A stretch of DNA of 64,000 nucleotides from Hofstenia miamia (Eukaryota > Xenacoelomorpha > Acoela): positions 1,628,492 to 1,692,491 of the forward strand of contig SCFE01000060.1 in assembly GCA_004352715.1 (NCBI GenBank). Reading direction: 5' to 3'. The notes below the pieces were generated by a model. It saw only the letters and a list, made by a program, of their open reading frames with translations. It searched no databases and had not been told where the DNA came from. How positions within the stretch are numbered: the stretch's first letter is position 1; the number at the start of each line of letters is the position of its first letter. Below are positions 48,571 to 60,060 of the stretch, piece by piece. A program made the position numbers and the translations under genes.

Positions 48571-49118
48571 TTTGAAATTACACAAGAAATATATGTTGCA
48601 TATAACTATGATTCTATTAACAGCAACCAAAAAGACTACTTTTAGAAAATAAACAGTACAGGTTTTTGAATTTCTGGAATGTTGTGCACATAATCTTTTC
48701 TAAAATATCTATATAAAAAAATTCTATTGAAAATCCGCCTTAAAAAAATTTTATTTTATAGAATTTATATTATACAACTACAATGAACGTTCAAACTTAT
48801 ATTTATCATGATTACCTATAACCCTAAAATACAACATCAAGTGAGACTTTAAACAATATGCAAAATAAATTTTTCGATTTCAAAAGAATATCATTTCAAA
48901 TACTTGGTTATGGTTAAGTTTTTAAATGCCTAGCCAATTTCAGTTTTCCAAGATTCTCCGAATTTTTAAAAATCAATTCCTCACATTTCTTCTTTCTTCC
49001 TTGTCTCAATTTTGGTCTTCAATATGAATGCAATTTCTTCCCATTCTGTATCTTCTTCTCCTGTCACTAATTTCTCTAGTGATGTTCAGATTTCTCTCTG
49101 TATAAATTTATTTGTGTA

Positions 49119-49154
<36 letters not shown>

Positions 49155-49561
49155 CCTTGCATCTCACAGCTTCATGCTGGTATCCCTCTCAGCTCGGGGA
49201 ACTCACCAGTTCCCNTGCACTACTTTGGGTTTTACTATAATGACATATATTTATTGTTAAAGATCCAACACAAAATAGTGCAATTAATATATTTAGAAGA
49301 CTTTCTGATATATAATTAGTTTGACATCTGTCTAAAAATACTATATTTGGATGACTTTATCTCTATACATTGATAGTATTCTTCTTTGTCTTTCTCTTCT
49401 CTTTGAATTTTTACAAAATTTATTTTCAAATAGGCTCAATTGTACGCAATTTTTGGAAAACTTTACAATCATAGTTATTATTGCATGTTATTAATGTTAT
49501 TGTTTGTTAAATTTGCTGTTTTTTCCAAAAAATTTTTAAAATGTTTGCTAATAATAATTTA

Positions 49562-49698
49562 GTATTCAGCGGCGCTATTTTTTTTACGAAAAATATTTAG
49601 CGGCGCTATAATAGTTCATGTATTCAGCGCCACTATAATAGTACAAAAAATGATATTCAGGGGCGCTATGAAAAGTCCAAAGTATTCAGCGGCGCTAT
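49562..49698. repeat. cluster of five ttcagcggcgctat motifs
   Basis: A 16-17 base GC-containing motif (tattcagcggcgctata, with variants tttagcggcgctata, ttcagcgccactata, ttcaggggcgctatg) occurs five times at about 30-base spacing in otherwise A/T-only sequence. It recurs near 50360-50496 through the assembly duplication. Confidence 0.75.
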
Positions 49699-50509
49699 AA
49701 TAATATATTATTATATTTATCATTATTATTATTATTCTTACTTCTCACAGCTTCATGTTGGTAGTCCTCTCAGTTTCAAGGGGGTCTGAGAGCTTTCCTC
49801 AGGACTATAGCTGTACCTAACAATGCTGCCTTCTGTGTTACCACTCCTCCTCACTTTGGTACTCCCAACTCCTCCAAGTATCTCTTATGCTTCTTACTCA
49901 CTGCTTCTAGTGTGCCTACTATTACCACGACTACTTCAACCTTCTTTAACTTTCACNGTTTTAAAACACAAATATAACTAGTCCGTCAAAAAGTAGTGAA
50001 TCAATGCAACTTGTGCACTACTTTGGGTTTTACTATAATGACATATATTTATTGTTAAAGATCCAACACAAAATAGTGCAATTAATATATTTAGAAGACT
50101 TTCTGATATATAATTAGTTTGACATCTGTCTAAAAATACTATATTTGGATGACTTTATCTCTATACATTGATAGTATTCTTCTTTGTCTTTCTCTTCTCT
50201 TTGAATTTTTACAAAATTTATTTTCAAATAGGCTCAATTGTACGCAATTTTTGGAAAACTTTACAATCATAGTTATTATTGCATGTTATTAATGTTATTG
50301 TTTGTTAAATTTGCTGTTTTTTCCAAAAAATTTTTAAAATGTTTGCTAATAATAATTTAGTATTCAGCGGCGCTATTTTTTTTACGAAAAATATTTAGCG
50401 GCGCTATAATAGTTCATGTATTCAGCGCCACTATAATAGTACAAAAAATGATATTCAGGGGCGCTATGAAAAGTCCAAAGTATTCAGCGGCGCTATAATA
50501 ATATATTAT

Positions 50510-50536
50510 TATATTTATCATTATTATTATTATTCT
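50510..50536. repeat. (ATT)n tract at the 3' end of the R2-superclade LINE
   Basis: Trinucleotide run followed by cttacttctcacagcttcatgttgg. The same arrangement, with tccttgcatctcacagcttcatgctgg, occurs after (ATT)n at 49122-49155. On the minus strand these are (AAT)n tails at LINE 3' ends, so a second short 3' fragment lies at 49122-49214. Confidence 0.65.
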
Positions 50537-50651
50537 TACTTCTCACAGCTTCATGTTGGTAGTCCTCTCAGTTTCAAGGGGGTCTGAGAGCTTTCCTCAG
50601 GACTATAGCTGTACCTAACAATGCTGCCTTCTGTGTTACCACTCCTCCTCA

Positions 50652-52830
50652 CTTTGGTACTCCCAACTCCTCCAAGTATCTCTTATGCTTCTTACTCACT
50701 GCTTCTAGTGTGCCTACTATTACCACGACTACTTCAACCTTCTTTAACTTTCACAGCCTTTCTATTTCCTTTGCCAACTCCCTGTACTTGTCTATTTTTT
50801 CTTTTTCCTTGCTTTCTACATTCCTGTCCTATGGTACTGCTATGTCTATCACTGTTCCCAATCTTTTCTCTTTGTCTACTACTACTATGTCTGGCCTCCG
50901 TGTTTCTATCACCTTGCTTGTCTGTATGTTGAAGTCCCACAGTATCTTAACCTTCTCATTTTCTATGACGCCCTGTGGCTTGTGCTCATACCACTTGTCT
51001 CCTGCTTCTAACCCATGCTGCCTGCTCAAACTCCAGTGTACCATTCTTCCCACCTTGTCATGCCTGAACTTATACTNNNNNCCCTGTGGCTTGTGCTCAT
51101 ACCACTTGTCTTCTGCTGCTAACCCATACTGCCTGCTCAAACTCCAGTGTACCATTCTTCCCACCTTGTCATGCCTGAACTTATACTACATGTAATTCTC
51201 TGCCAACTTCTCAGACCCTGCTATCAGATGATCTAATGTCTCCGCCTTTTTCTTACATAGCCTACACTTATCACTTATTTCTAAACTTCAGTTTAAATGC
51301 TTCTTCACCCAGTTTGTTGTTATTGATTGCTCCTGTGCTCAAACAATCCCCATCCACACACTTGTTTCTAGTCATTTTCACTGCTGCACACTTTCCTAAT
51401 CCAAACTCCAACCCTGAATCTTCTCTTGCCTTCTCCAATGTCTCCACTTGCTTCTGCAACATCTTCTTCGAACTAGCATACATCTTCAGGTCATTCATGT
51501 ACCATAGGTGAATCATTGCTCTACCATTCTTCTCCAGCTATGCCTGTCTCCCTCAACTTTTCTGTGATAGGAATTAAGCTAACTACAAACAGTAGTGGTG
51601 CTAAGCTGTCTCCCTGGAATATGCCTCGCCTAAACTCAACCTGTGCTCGTCTATCTCAGTCTGCCACTTTCCCATCTCCCTCTCTAGAAACTCAACCCAT
51701 TTCAGTGAAACTCCATTGGCCTCTAGCATCTTCAATTCCCACCTATGTGATATGCTGTCATATGCCGTCCAGTAGCCTATCCATGCCATTGCTAAGTTTG
51801 TCTTCCTTCTTCTACAATTCTCCACCACTGCCTGGTCTATTAACAACTGATATTTGCACCTTCTCACCTTTGTCCTGCATCACTTTTGTTCCTTTGGTAT
51901 CAACCTATTCTGTTCTAAGTAACATGCCAGCCTACTTGAAATCACTGAAGTTAGCAATTTCCAAGTTGTTGGCAGAAATGTTATTGGCCTGAAGTTGCTT
52001 GCCTCACCACCTTTCTTTTGGTCCGTATGTATCAGAAATGTCCCTCCCACTACTATCCACTCTGGGCACCCACTCCTCCAATGCTACTGCTAGTCTCAAT
52101 GAACACTTCTTCAGCCAATACCCATGTACCTCATCTCTGCTTGGTGCTTTGCAGTTTTTCATCTTCTTTAGAGCCTCCTTCAGCCTTGCAGTTGTGATTG
52201 CTTCTTCTTTTTGCCTGAACTCCTTCTGCATGTGCTTGCTCTCTATCTTTGGTCCCGCACTTCCCCATATATCCCCCCAGAACCTTACTGCGCCTTCTCT
52301 AGCTGTAGCCTTTTGTCCTGCATCTAGGCCTTTGTAGAATCTTCCTTCTTATGTCTCAAACTTCATATTGTCTCTTGCCTGCTTTGCCTTTGCCCTATAT
52401 TTTCTCAGTTTCTCAGTTTCTGCATCTAATCTCTGCTTAAGCTCTTCTCTTGCAGTTTCTATAGTCTTGCCCTTACCTACCCTGCACTTGTCATGTACGG
52501 CCTTACTTGTCCTGATCTTTCCTATTTGCTGGTTAATCCTTGCCACTTTATTCTCAATTCTTCTCTCCCATGCTGGCTTTCTGTCTCTTTTATCTTCTTG
52601 TCGTCTTTTCTTTCAGTCCATTGATACATTGTTCAGCACCACACATGCACCTACATACACTAAGCTATTTACTTCTGTGACACTCCTAGCAGATATCCTC
52701 TCCAACACTTTATTGACCTTTGCTGTCTCTACTGCTAGCTTGCTTTTCTTAACTCCTCTTGGAACTGGCAACCTAGTTCTCTCACCTATTTCTTTGCATT
52801 GCTTTGCCAAAAGGCATATCAAAATATTGT
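50652..52830 (-). pseudogene. R2-superclade non-LTR element: reverse transcriptase plus restriction-like endonuclease
   Basis: Reading right to left in broken frames: a Lys/Arg-rich N-terminal region (52613-52822; RINQQIGKIRTSKA near 52500); KMKNCKAPSRDEVHGYWLKK (about 52110-52160), the usual start of reverse transcriptase; [14 protein letters not shown] (51760), where the catalytic Asp of the IDY motif is Gly; YMNDLKMYASSKKM (51480), where the first Asp of YMDD is Asn; GLEFGLGKCA; TLDHLIAGSEKLAENY (51190-51240); then the endonuclease RRPDIVVVDKEKR and IDIAVP (50830-50905), with DRNVESKEKEKIDKYRELAK, ending YLEELGVPK and a stop at 50652. Elements of this group insert with a PD-(D/E)xK enzyme. 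A 106-bp duplication with five N interrupts it at 50971-51187. Inactive. Confidence 0.82.
51077..51081. other. five-base gap with duplicated flanks
   Basis: The 106 bases before (50971-51076) and after (51082-51187) the gap are the same with a few substitutions, another probable haplotype join. Confidence 0.85.
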
Positions 52831-52839
52831 AAAAAAATG

Positions 52840-54960
52840 CAAAAATATTCCAAAATATCGTCAGAATTTTTGCTAGGGTTGTGTAAATAGACAGGATCTT
52901 AGAAATTTTTTCCTATCTCTTCTGTTCTCTGAAGTAAATAATTAATTTTAGATATTTGTGACTTCATCAGTTGGTTTTATATATATGAGCATAATTTATT
53001 AAGTTCTTATTTATAGTAATGGTTTTCTGTTCATAATTCTAAAAGTGTCATATCCATAATGGCAAAAGTGTTTATTTGCTAGGGTGGCGTTAGACAATTG
53101 GCAAATGACTATGAATCAATAGTCGAAGGCTACGTTTTGTGCAAAAATGGCAAAATTTAACACAATTTAGGTAGAATTACAAAACAAATAATCTTAGTGT
53201 GTACTGAGATTACAGGTTTGAGAAAGGTATCAAACCTAAACTCTTTCCATTGGCTCATCTAGAGGGGGGACTCTTGGGCTGCAGTCCCCCCACCAGCAAA
53301 ATTTTCACAATGTACAGGCTACGTTTAAGGAAATGATAAAACTTTTGTTTGCTCTAAATAAGACTTCTATCTACTAAACAATATTAAATAACATGTTTAC
53401 ATTTAGAGAAAAAGTTTTAATAATATGCAGCTAAAAAGCATCACATTTAGAATTGCAAGTAAAATTTATTTTGCTATTTTTTGAAATGATTTGATCTGTG
53501 TTCACTCAAGTTCATTTACTGAGAATAACATTAGAGGAAACAATTTGATGTTGAAGATGTATTAAAGTTTGTTATATTAAGGAGCGCTAAAACAAACTAA
53601 CTGTCGAGAAATCTTTTTAATCTTTTCAAAATATATTTCTCTGATTTTTTCGTATAAAAAATAAATGTCAAATTTTGGATTTTATGTAGTCTGCGTCATG
53701 AGGTATGTCTAATCGTACAAACGAACATAGCTACGAACTCAAATTTTTGTGAAAGTAAATATGGTAGTTTTTATATTTTATACAGAGGACGCATTTTGAA
53801 ATTCACACGCCTGTGCTTGCATTATGTTATTGCGGTATTGAAACATATTTTCTACGTAATTACTTTTAGAGTTGTATGAATCCAAATGAACCTAAACTGT
53901 ATTATGAATTGCAAAGATGTATTTGAAACTTTTAAAATTACAATATTTTTACAAAAATGGCATCTATAATAATACATGACTTTACATACGCAGAAGCATT
54001 TACTATTTCATTAAAACTCCTGGTTAACATAAAAAATTAGCACTCAAATATCATTGCATTTCTCTGGTAATATAATATATTCTCTACTTTATAGAATATC
54101 TGCAGCTCGGTCTGGTGTGAAGCATATGCCACACAATATAATCATTTAAAAAGCAGTAGGCAAATTGCAGAATCGGACTAATTTTGTAATGGCGATTAGT
54201 CCTAAGTAGGGCCTCAATATTTAAAGGAAAGAAAAGAGGCCTACTAAATTTGCTATTTGGGATATAAATAATGTGCAACCGTTCGGTGGTATTTAAATAA
54301 CTGTCAACTATTTAGGAATAGCAGCTTTTCCAGAGGCTGACCCTGAAACTCTTCTTTGCCGTTTATAGACTTCAGTTCAGTGTGGGTGGAGATAACATAG
54401 TCTTTATCCAGTGCTGCATATTTAGATCACTATTTTTAATAGTCATTTTAAAAATAAACCTAGATCTCAGATCGTCTCCTTGTGAGATTTTGTCAGGAAC
54501 CAATATCTTACAGTTGCCCCTACGATAAATCCACAAACACTTTTAATTTAGTTGCTATAATAGATATCTGCATGTAGTAATATAAAAATGTAAAAGTTAT
54601 CAGTGATTTCTGTAGAGCTAGAATAAATTGTTAGGAAATAAAAGAAATCAAGCTCATAAGAAGTTAATTTGAAAGCAAAAACAATACACTATTCATTCGC
54701 TATTCACAGGGATTTCGTTCTTTAGTCCCTTGCAAATAGCAGAAGAATATTGGATGCAGTTCTTAAATTTTGTAATGCAGCAATATTTAAAAAAAACCGT
54801 AACACCGTATAGCATAGAGTCCCATAGTGTATTACTGTACTGTAAAGTCATTTCTTTATGCGCACAACACATGTGTTAGGGTTAAGAGCCTATCCCGCAA
54901 ATATACAAGGCCGCGAATGGGGAACCGCAACACATCATATAGTTGTCTGTCGTCTTATGT
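52840..54960. other. unassigned stretch
   Basis: No gene recognised. Around 53260-53300 agaggggggactcttgggctgc and gcagtccccccacc form an imperfect inverted word pair like a miniature-element end. The rest is AT-rich with short ORFs. Confidence 0.4.
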
Positions 54961-54963
54961 GCT

Positions 54964-56500
54964 ATGGTTCACATTTGTTATGTTGCAGGCTGTTGCACTG
55001 GTTATTGCCTAACAAAGACTGATAAACTCAATTGAAAATCTAAGGTTACTCGTGGGAAATCATTGTTTAGATTTCCAGTTGATCGTGATGAATTAGATTC
55101 ATGGTTGTGCTCTCCCAAATATCATTCATTCAGATAGTGTTACATAGAGCATGGCACTATGCAGTGAAAATTGGCGTAAGAATTTTGTATCAAAAAAAGC
55201 CATATTACTAAATTGTTTCTTAATGAATGAGTATGAACAAATTATTACTAATTATCCTGGGAATGGCTAGGTCTATTGGGGAACACACTTTAAGGCAATG
55301 TTGAGAATTTTTATTAAACGTATTGCTGTGGCTGAGTTTGTTGAGAATATGAACATTTTCTTTAAAAATTTCGAATTTTTTAAAAAGATTTAATTTCAGG
55401 CCATAACTAATGTTCATGTATTTGTTTGGTTTTGAGCCTTTGGGAACACAACCAACTTTTGCTGTTCCTTGATATGTGGAAAAATACAACATCCCCATTA
55501 ACGCATAACGTGCACAAAGTCAGAGGCCGCAGGCTATGCCGAGGATTTGAGGTAAAAAGAAAAAAGGAGGCTCTTTTCTATCACGTTGTCCTTTCAGATT
55601 GAGCTTTGTTTTTCAGCTATAAGTACTGAAAAAATTTTTATGGCATTATGAACATTGTTAAAAAAATCCCTGGGCTGTTTAGGGTTAAGCAATTAAAAGT
55701 CATTATTTCAGTTAACTCGTTGTTTTTAGTTGGGTTGTTGGTACCTATTCATCCCCATCCATCTTTTCTAATGCGCCTCCATCATGTCTACCTACTGCTC
55801 AAGAGCCCAGAAGAACAATATCTAAATCTTCATCAGCATATCGCAGTCAATATCTTGATGAAATGGAAACATTTTTGAAGAGCAACTTCATTGACTTAAA
55901 GATATTTTGTCAAAATTTCAATGATCTCTATAAAGAAAAATTTGATATTGTAAAAGGTCAGGATTACACTTACAGTTTCAGTCAAGAAACAGATGTTGCT
56001 ATTGCAAAGTGGCAGTTGCTTTTCAATGTTGAAAACAAGAAAATAGTTTGTAAAATTGCAGTCTTCTGATTTATTGTGGAAAGGCAATCGAGTGTTCCTA
56101 GATAATATTCCACTATTCCTCATAAATGATTCTGTACACATATTTTGAATTGTATTAGAAATTTGTGGATCTCCGAAAAATCAAAAAATCTCGATTTCAT
56201 TAACATTCTTGGTGATTTTGCAGTTATCATCGTAGATTTCAATGTCATCATAAAATTGTATCGCCTAGAGCAAAATTCACTTTTTAAAATGGCAAGATTG
56301 ACACAAGCAAGTGTTTTCCCTTTGAATGTTGAGCTTCAGAATTTGAAATTGGCATTAAGGGTTTTTTTGGTAACTACTGCAGCATTTGTTCAAAGTCTGC
56401 AAAGGAGGCAGTTGCATTCATTAGAACAATTATAACTTTTTGGAATTATTCAAAAGTTAGAAGTTCTGTTCCTGGAGATAGATTTTGCGATCCATCTCAC
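54964..56500 (+). pseudogene. P-element-like transposase relic, THAP and central part
   Basis: The ATG at 54964 opens MVHICYVAGCCTGYC, followed by KSLFRFPVDRDELDSWL and CYIEH. These supply the two early Cys, the conserved FP and Trp, and the final Cys-x2-His of a THAP zinc finger (C2CH), the DNA-binding domain of P-element transposases. Stops interrupt it (after KTDKLN, before CYIEH, and later). A helical block (QYLDEMETFLKSNFIDLKIF, about 55845-55905) and FSQETDVAIAKWQLLF follow, then NLKLALRVFLVTTAAFVQSL (56340-56400) and AFIRTIITFWN, which parallel the region after the catalytic domain in THAP9/P transposases. Interrupted at 56505 by a miniature element. Confidence 0.72.
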
Positions 56501-56504
56501 ATGG

Positions 56505-56784
56505 TGGTTTGCGGGGCGTGATTTTAATCGGCCTGAGCCCGTTTAAAATTTATGGCTCGCACACAGCCCGCCCGTTTACATGTTAGGCTGCCCGCGGGCG
56601 GCCCGTTCTCTTTAATAACAGTGTAATTCTTTTACATTATATACATTTATACATTAGCCTATATGTAAAATGTAACAGTATAATGATAGTCTATTGTTAC
56701 TACCAACAGAGTATAATTCAAACAAAAAACAACGTTTACTCAAAAAAAATGAATTTTAAGTAAGGCGGCCCGCAAACCTCTACC
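56505..56784. mobile_element. hAT-like miniature element inside the P-element relic
   Basis: Ends ggtggtttgcggggcg (left) and ggcggcccgcaaacctctacc (right) form inverted repeats around ggtttgcggg. GC-rich subterminal words (cctgagcccg, cccgcgggcggcccg) enclose an AT-rich core, a common layout of non-autonomous hAT elements. No clear 8-bp target duplication was seen. Confidence 0.65.
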
Positions 56785-57022
56785 TGTGTGTTCAAATAAG
56801 TGCATTCGGTCTCTAAGCAATAATACTACAAATTTAATAATGACTTGTGGTGGATTTCTGTTATGAACTGAGTTACTATGTAAACATGTTTATGTTAAAT
56901 TTGGAATATTTCAATCAGGCATGCTAGAGGGTAAATTTGGTGAGTACAGGCAAAGTCATGGAGGAAATTAAGTTATTTCAATAAGTAATATTTCAGTTTC
57001 ACAGCAAATTGATTCTGCTAAG

Positions 57023-57259
57023 TTGTTCTATAAGTTAGTTGGAGAGCCTCAGAAATCAATCACTTCTTCAAAGCATTCTTGTGAATGCTGTCATTTACCA
57101 CTAAGTAAGGATGAACTTCATATTCTGGATAATTTACTGAACTTAGTCGCCAATATTGTCAGTGTTAATTTAGTAATTGTTTGCATCGCTGGCTATAGCG
57201 CCTCCAAAGTAACTTTATTTCAAGCCCAAAGAAACAGTGTTGAAGCAGCGACAAGTTAA
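57023..57259 (+). pseudogene. P-element-like transposase relic, C-terminal part
   Basis: An open 78-codon stretch with CECCHLPLSKDELHILDNLL and VCIAGYSASKV. The latter corresponds to the IAGYVxRK motif near the C-terminus of THAP9/P-type transposases, preceded as usual by a Cys-containing block. It continues the relic that begins at 54964, on the same strand and in the right order. Stop codon at 57257-57259. Confidence 0.68.
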
Positions 57260-57301
57260 CTAATTGATGCCCAAAGTCGTGTAGGACTTTCTTATCCAAA
57301 G

Positions 57302-58353
57302 CAGGGGCTCTGAAGAATTGATTTTAAAATAAAAATCAATTAAAGTGAACACAATCAATTTAGTTGTTATTGCAAAACAAGAAATCAATTAATTGCGAGC
57401 ATGTTAGCACACTTTAGAGACGGTTTCTTCATTATAAACACGGGCGTTCAAAAATAACTACTGCTCAAGGTTGTAGGGGAAAATCTTTTCCGATTTTCAT
57501 TAAAATTATATTTAACAGAGAAAAAAATCGCTTTGCCAGATTTGAATTTGGGAGAATAAACTTTTTATTGAGGCATAAATTCTTGCTCTCTCCATCAACC
57601 TCAATTCGACGCTTCTTAAAAAAGCCAATGCAAAATCTTCTTCCACTAATTTTGGAAGAATTTAAGTACAACTTCACTAAAGTGTTGCATTCTTCTTGAA
57701 GCAGTCCTAACAATTGATTGCTTTGAATCTTCAAAAATTGGTGAATGCACAATGTCACAATCTAGATACTTTTGCATGTACGGGTACTCAAGAATAACGT
57801 AGTCAAACAGTGCTCTTGCATCAGCAATTGTTGCATCATCTCTTTGAACTGATTTCTGCGAAGAGTTGAATTTTTAGTAATTCTTAAGCAACTCTTCCAG
57901 CTCTGCGTTTTCTTTTGGTGTTGTCAATAGTTCAAAAAGGTTATCATCCTTAGTGAAAATTGAGTTTCCCAAAAATTCTTTAATTTTGGAGAATTTTTCG
58001 AACATTGCAAAAGTACTGGTCCATCTTGTGTCATTGCGAGACATGGGTATCAAATGAGAAGCACACCCGACTAGAGGAAGATTGCCTTTTGAAGCAACTG
58101 ACTTGTTGACTGAGACATTGCCTCTATAAGTGCAACCACGTTTCCAAAATTTCGTTTGTAAATCTCCAGAACTCATTCTAAAAATTGAATGTGCTCACTA
58201 GTACCAAAAACTGTTTCAAATAGCATTGGTGAGAAAAAAACTTATCGTAACCAATCTGTTCAGTTTGATCCGGAAAAGAAGCAAACACGCCCACATAATG
58301 AGTAGATGCTTTTGACCAACTATCAAATACCAATGCGAATTTTTTTTAGGAAG
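57302..58353 (-). pseudogene. hAT transposase relic, C-terminal part
   Basis: Minus-strand hAT-family transposase. From right to left: KKFALVFDSWSKASTHYVGV (58270-58345), the RNase H-fold start; then LVGCASHLIPMSRNDTRWTS (58020-58080), the usual H...N-T-R-W-S/T-S block; FAMFEKFSKIKEFL; ARALFDY and SPIFED; and an eroded C-terminus near 57600. Frameshifts and stops are present. The left terminus may be caggggctctgaag at 57302, a hAT-like end, followed by repeated aatcaatta words that reappear inverted at 61150-61230. The gene is split by a Tc1 element at 58356 and a GC-rich insertion at 60091. Confidence 0.75.
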
Positions 58354-58355
58354 TA

Positions 58356-59960
58356 CAGTACTGGAAAAAAGAATGATTTGTCATAGATATTTCTAAGAAA
58401 TTGACGCCAAAAATGTTATAGTTATTTTTTATTTAGATTTGGGGTTGCAGAAAAAGGAATTCATAAATGTTGAGACATAGTTATCACTGCTTACTACATA
58501 TCTCAAGGAGAAATTCTACAATGCTTGTAGTTAGCTTAAATTTTCATGGAGAAATGTATTCGGCTACTTTAGAAGACCAAATCAGAGAAACTGTAAAAAA
58601 TTTCATTGGTTGAGCTTTTTTCAGTCTATATATATTGAAAATGTCTAATAACAGTATTTCTTCGCCATATATGATGCCTGGTTACGTACCTCTTGCCATC
58701 CGCGAGTTGATTATCTCCAAACATTTGGAAAGGATGAGTCAACGTAATATAGCCCGACTTGTAAAGCGACCCTCTGAAAACATCATTAGCACCAAGCCAA
58801 AGTGCGGGAGATAAAAGAAGACCTTCAAAACCTCCCAATCAGCTCTTATGTGTCTTTCAAAGCGAAATACCAGGAAGACTTTAGAGAAATTTCGCAAGGA
58901 ATAGGCTGATGGTCACCTTGTGACAGCAGGAAATGTGCAAAACATCCTGAAGAAGTACTCAATTGGGGACTTTCGTGGCACCCAGAAAGTCATTCTTAAC
59001 CTCAAAGCAAAGATTACGCCAGGCGAGGTGGGCCAATTTAATGAGAGACAATTCATCTGAACATAGGTTTAAAGTTATATTTTCAGATAAGTCAGGATTT
59101 GAGCTATGCTCATCGAAAAGAATGTTGATAAAGAGACCAACTGGGCAGAAGTTCAGATTCTTGCCTCAACTTACTCGAGGGACCATGAATTATGATGGGA
59201 AGTCTGCAAGCGTATGGGCAATATGGAAGTGTGCCTTTCGCAAGTTTGTTCACATCACTGGTACTCTCCTATGCTCTGAATATGCTCGGATTCTAAAAAA
59301 GGAGCTCTTGCCACTCCTTACAAATGATCAATATATCAGCAAGATGGTGCTTCATGTCATACCTCAAAAGAAATGAAAAATTTCCTCCATAATAATGGGG
59401 TTGCTATACTTGCTGACTTGCCTGGTCAATCTCCAGACATTAACATTATCGAAAATATGTAGAAAGAGGTCAAATATCGAATTGGACAGCATACTCTTCA
59501 CACTAAAGATGAGCTGTGGAGCGCAATAACGAAAAAAATTTTTGCAATTTCCAACAGCTTTATTGAAAAACTTTTTGCTTCAATCCCTGATCGCCTTGAA
59601 GCTGTTATTCGCTCAAAGAGACAACGTGCAAAATGTTAGAAGAGAGAATTTTGTTGCTAAGTGCTTATATTGCATCAATTATTAATTTATGTATATTATT
59701 TTGAATTTACTTTTTTCGGATTTGCTCATTTGTTAAAATTTTTTCAGGTAGTCGAAAACATTTTTCCAATACAAGCTTTCAAATTTTGTTCAAGAATTAA
59801 TAGCCAATTGGTATTCTACATATTTTATATTATTAGACATGCAAATTTTCCTTTCTTATTCAAAGTATCACTTAGTTATAATCTTAGACACATTCAACCC
59901 AATGAATGTTCATTATTTATTCAAAATAGCAAGGTTTTCGAATACATATTTCCAGTACTG
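58356..59960 (+). mobile_element. Tc1-type transposon, 1605 bp, TA target duplication
   Basis: Starts cagtactggaaa and ends tttccagtactg, perfect 12-bp inverted repeats, with TA on both sides (58354-58355 and 59961-59962). The hAT coding frame resumes on the far side, confirming an insertion. Size is typical for Tc1/mariner elements. Confidence 0.9.
58641..59639 (+). pseudogene. Tc1-type transposase (broken)
   Basis: DDE transposase that would cut and paste the surrounding element. The N-terminal paired-like helix-turn-helix reads PGYVPLAIRELIISKHLERM and SQRNIARLVKRPSENII, then frameshifts. The catalytic domain shows RFKVIFSDKSGFELCSSKRM with the first Asp (59070-59120), NYDGKSASVWAIW, LLPLLTND, an eroded second-Asp block near 59345, and LPGQSPDINIIEN with the third acidic residue, where the following Trp codon is a TAG. 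It ends RSKRQRAKC. At least three frame changes; non-functional. Confidence 0.88.
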
Positions 59961-59962
59961 TA

Positions 59963-60060
59963 TATTTGAGATTTTTCTCTCCACTCCTTGAGTCAATAAC
60001 TTCATGTACTTTTGCAAAATCTCCACAGACATGGATTCCAATTTTATGTTCTCACGAATC
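59963..60060 (-). pseudogene. hAT transposase relic, middle segment
   Basis: Reads LIRENIKLESMSVEILQKYM and LLTQGVERKIS toward the Tc1 junction, in line with the fragment at 57302-58353 once the Tc1 element is removed. Bounded on the right by the first copy of a 30-base repeat (60061-60090) that is itself hAT coding sequence (PFGFVVDS). Confidence 0.7.

Larger units (their letters stand above)
49216..50754. repeat. 741-bp direct duplication flanked by single N (assembly)
   Basis: 49216-49956 and 50014-50754 have the same length and order of all words I checked. The first copy starts right after N (49215) and ends right before N (49957). Only 56 bases lie between the copies. Part of the duplicated block is the 3' end of the R2-superclade element. 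Confidence 0.88.

Noticed and set aside
50621-52832. Several plus-strand ORFs of 91-161 codons rich in Ser, Leu and Pro
   Set aside because: Antisense shadows of the minus-strand R2-superclade element.
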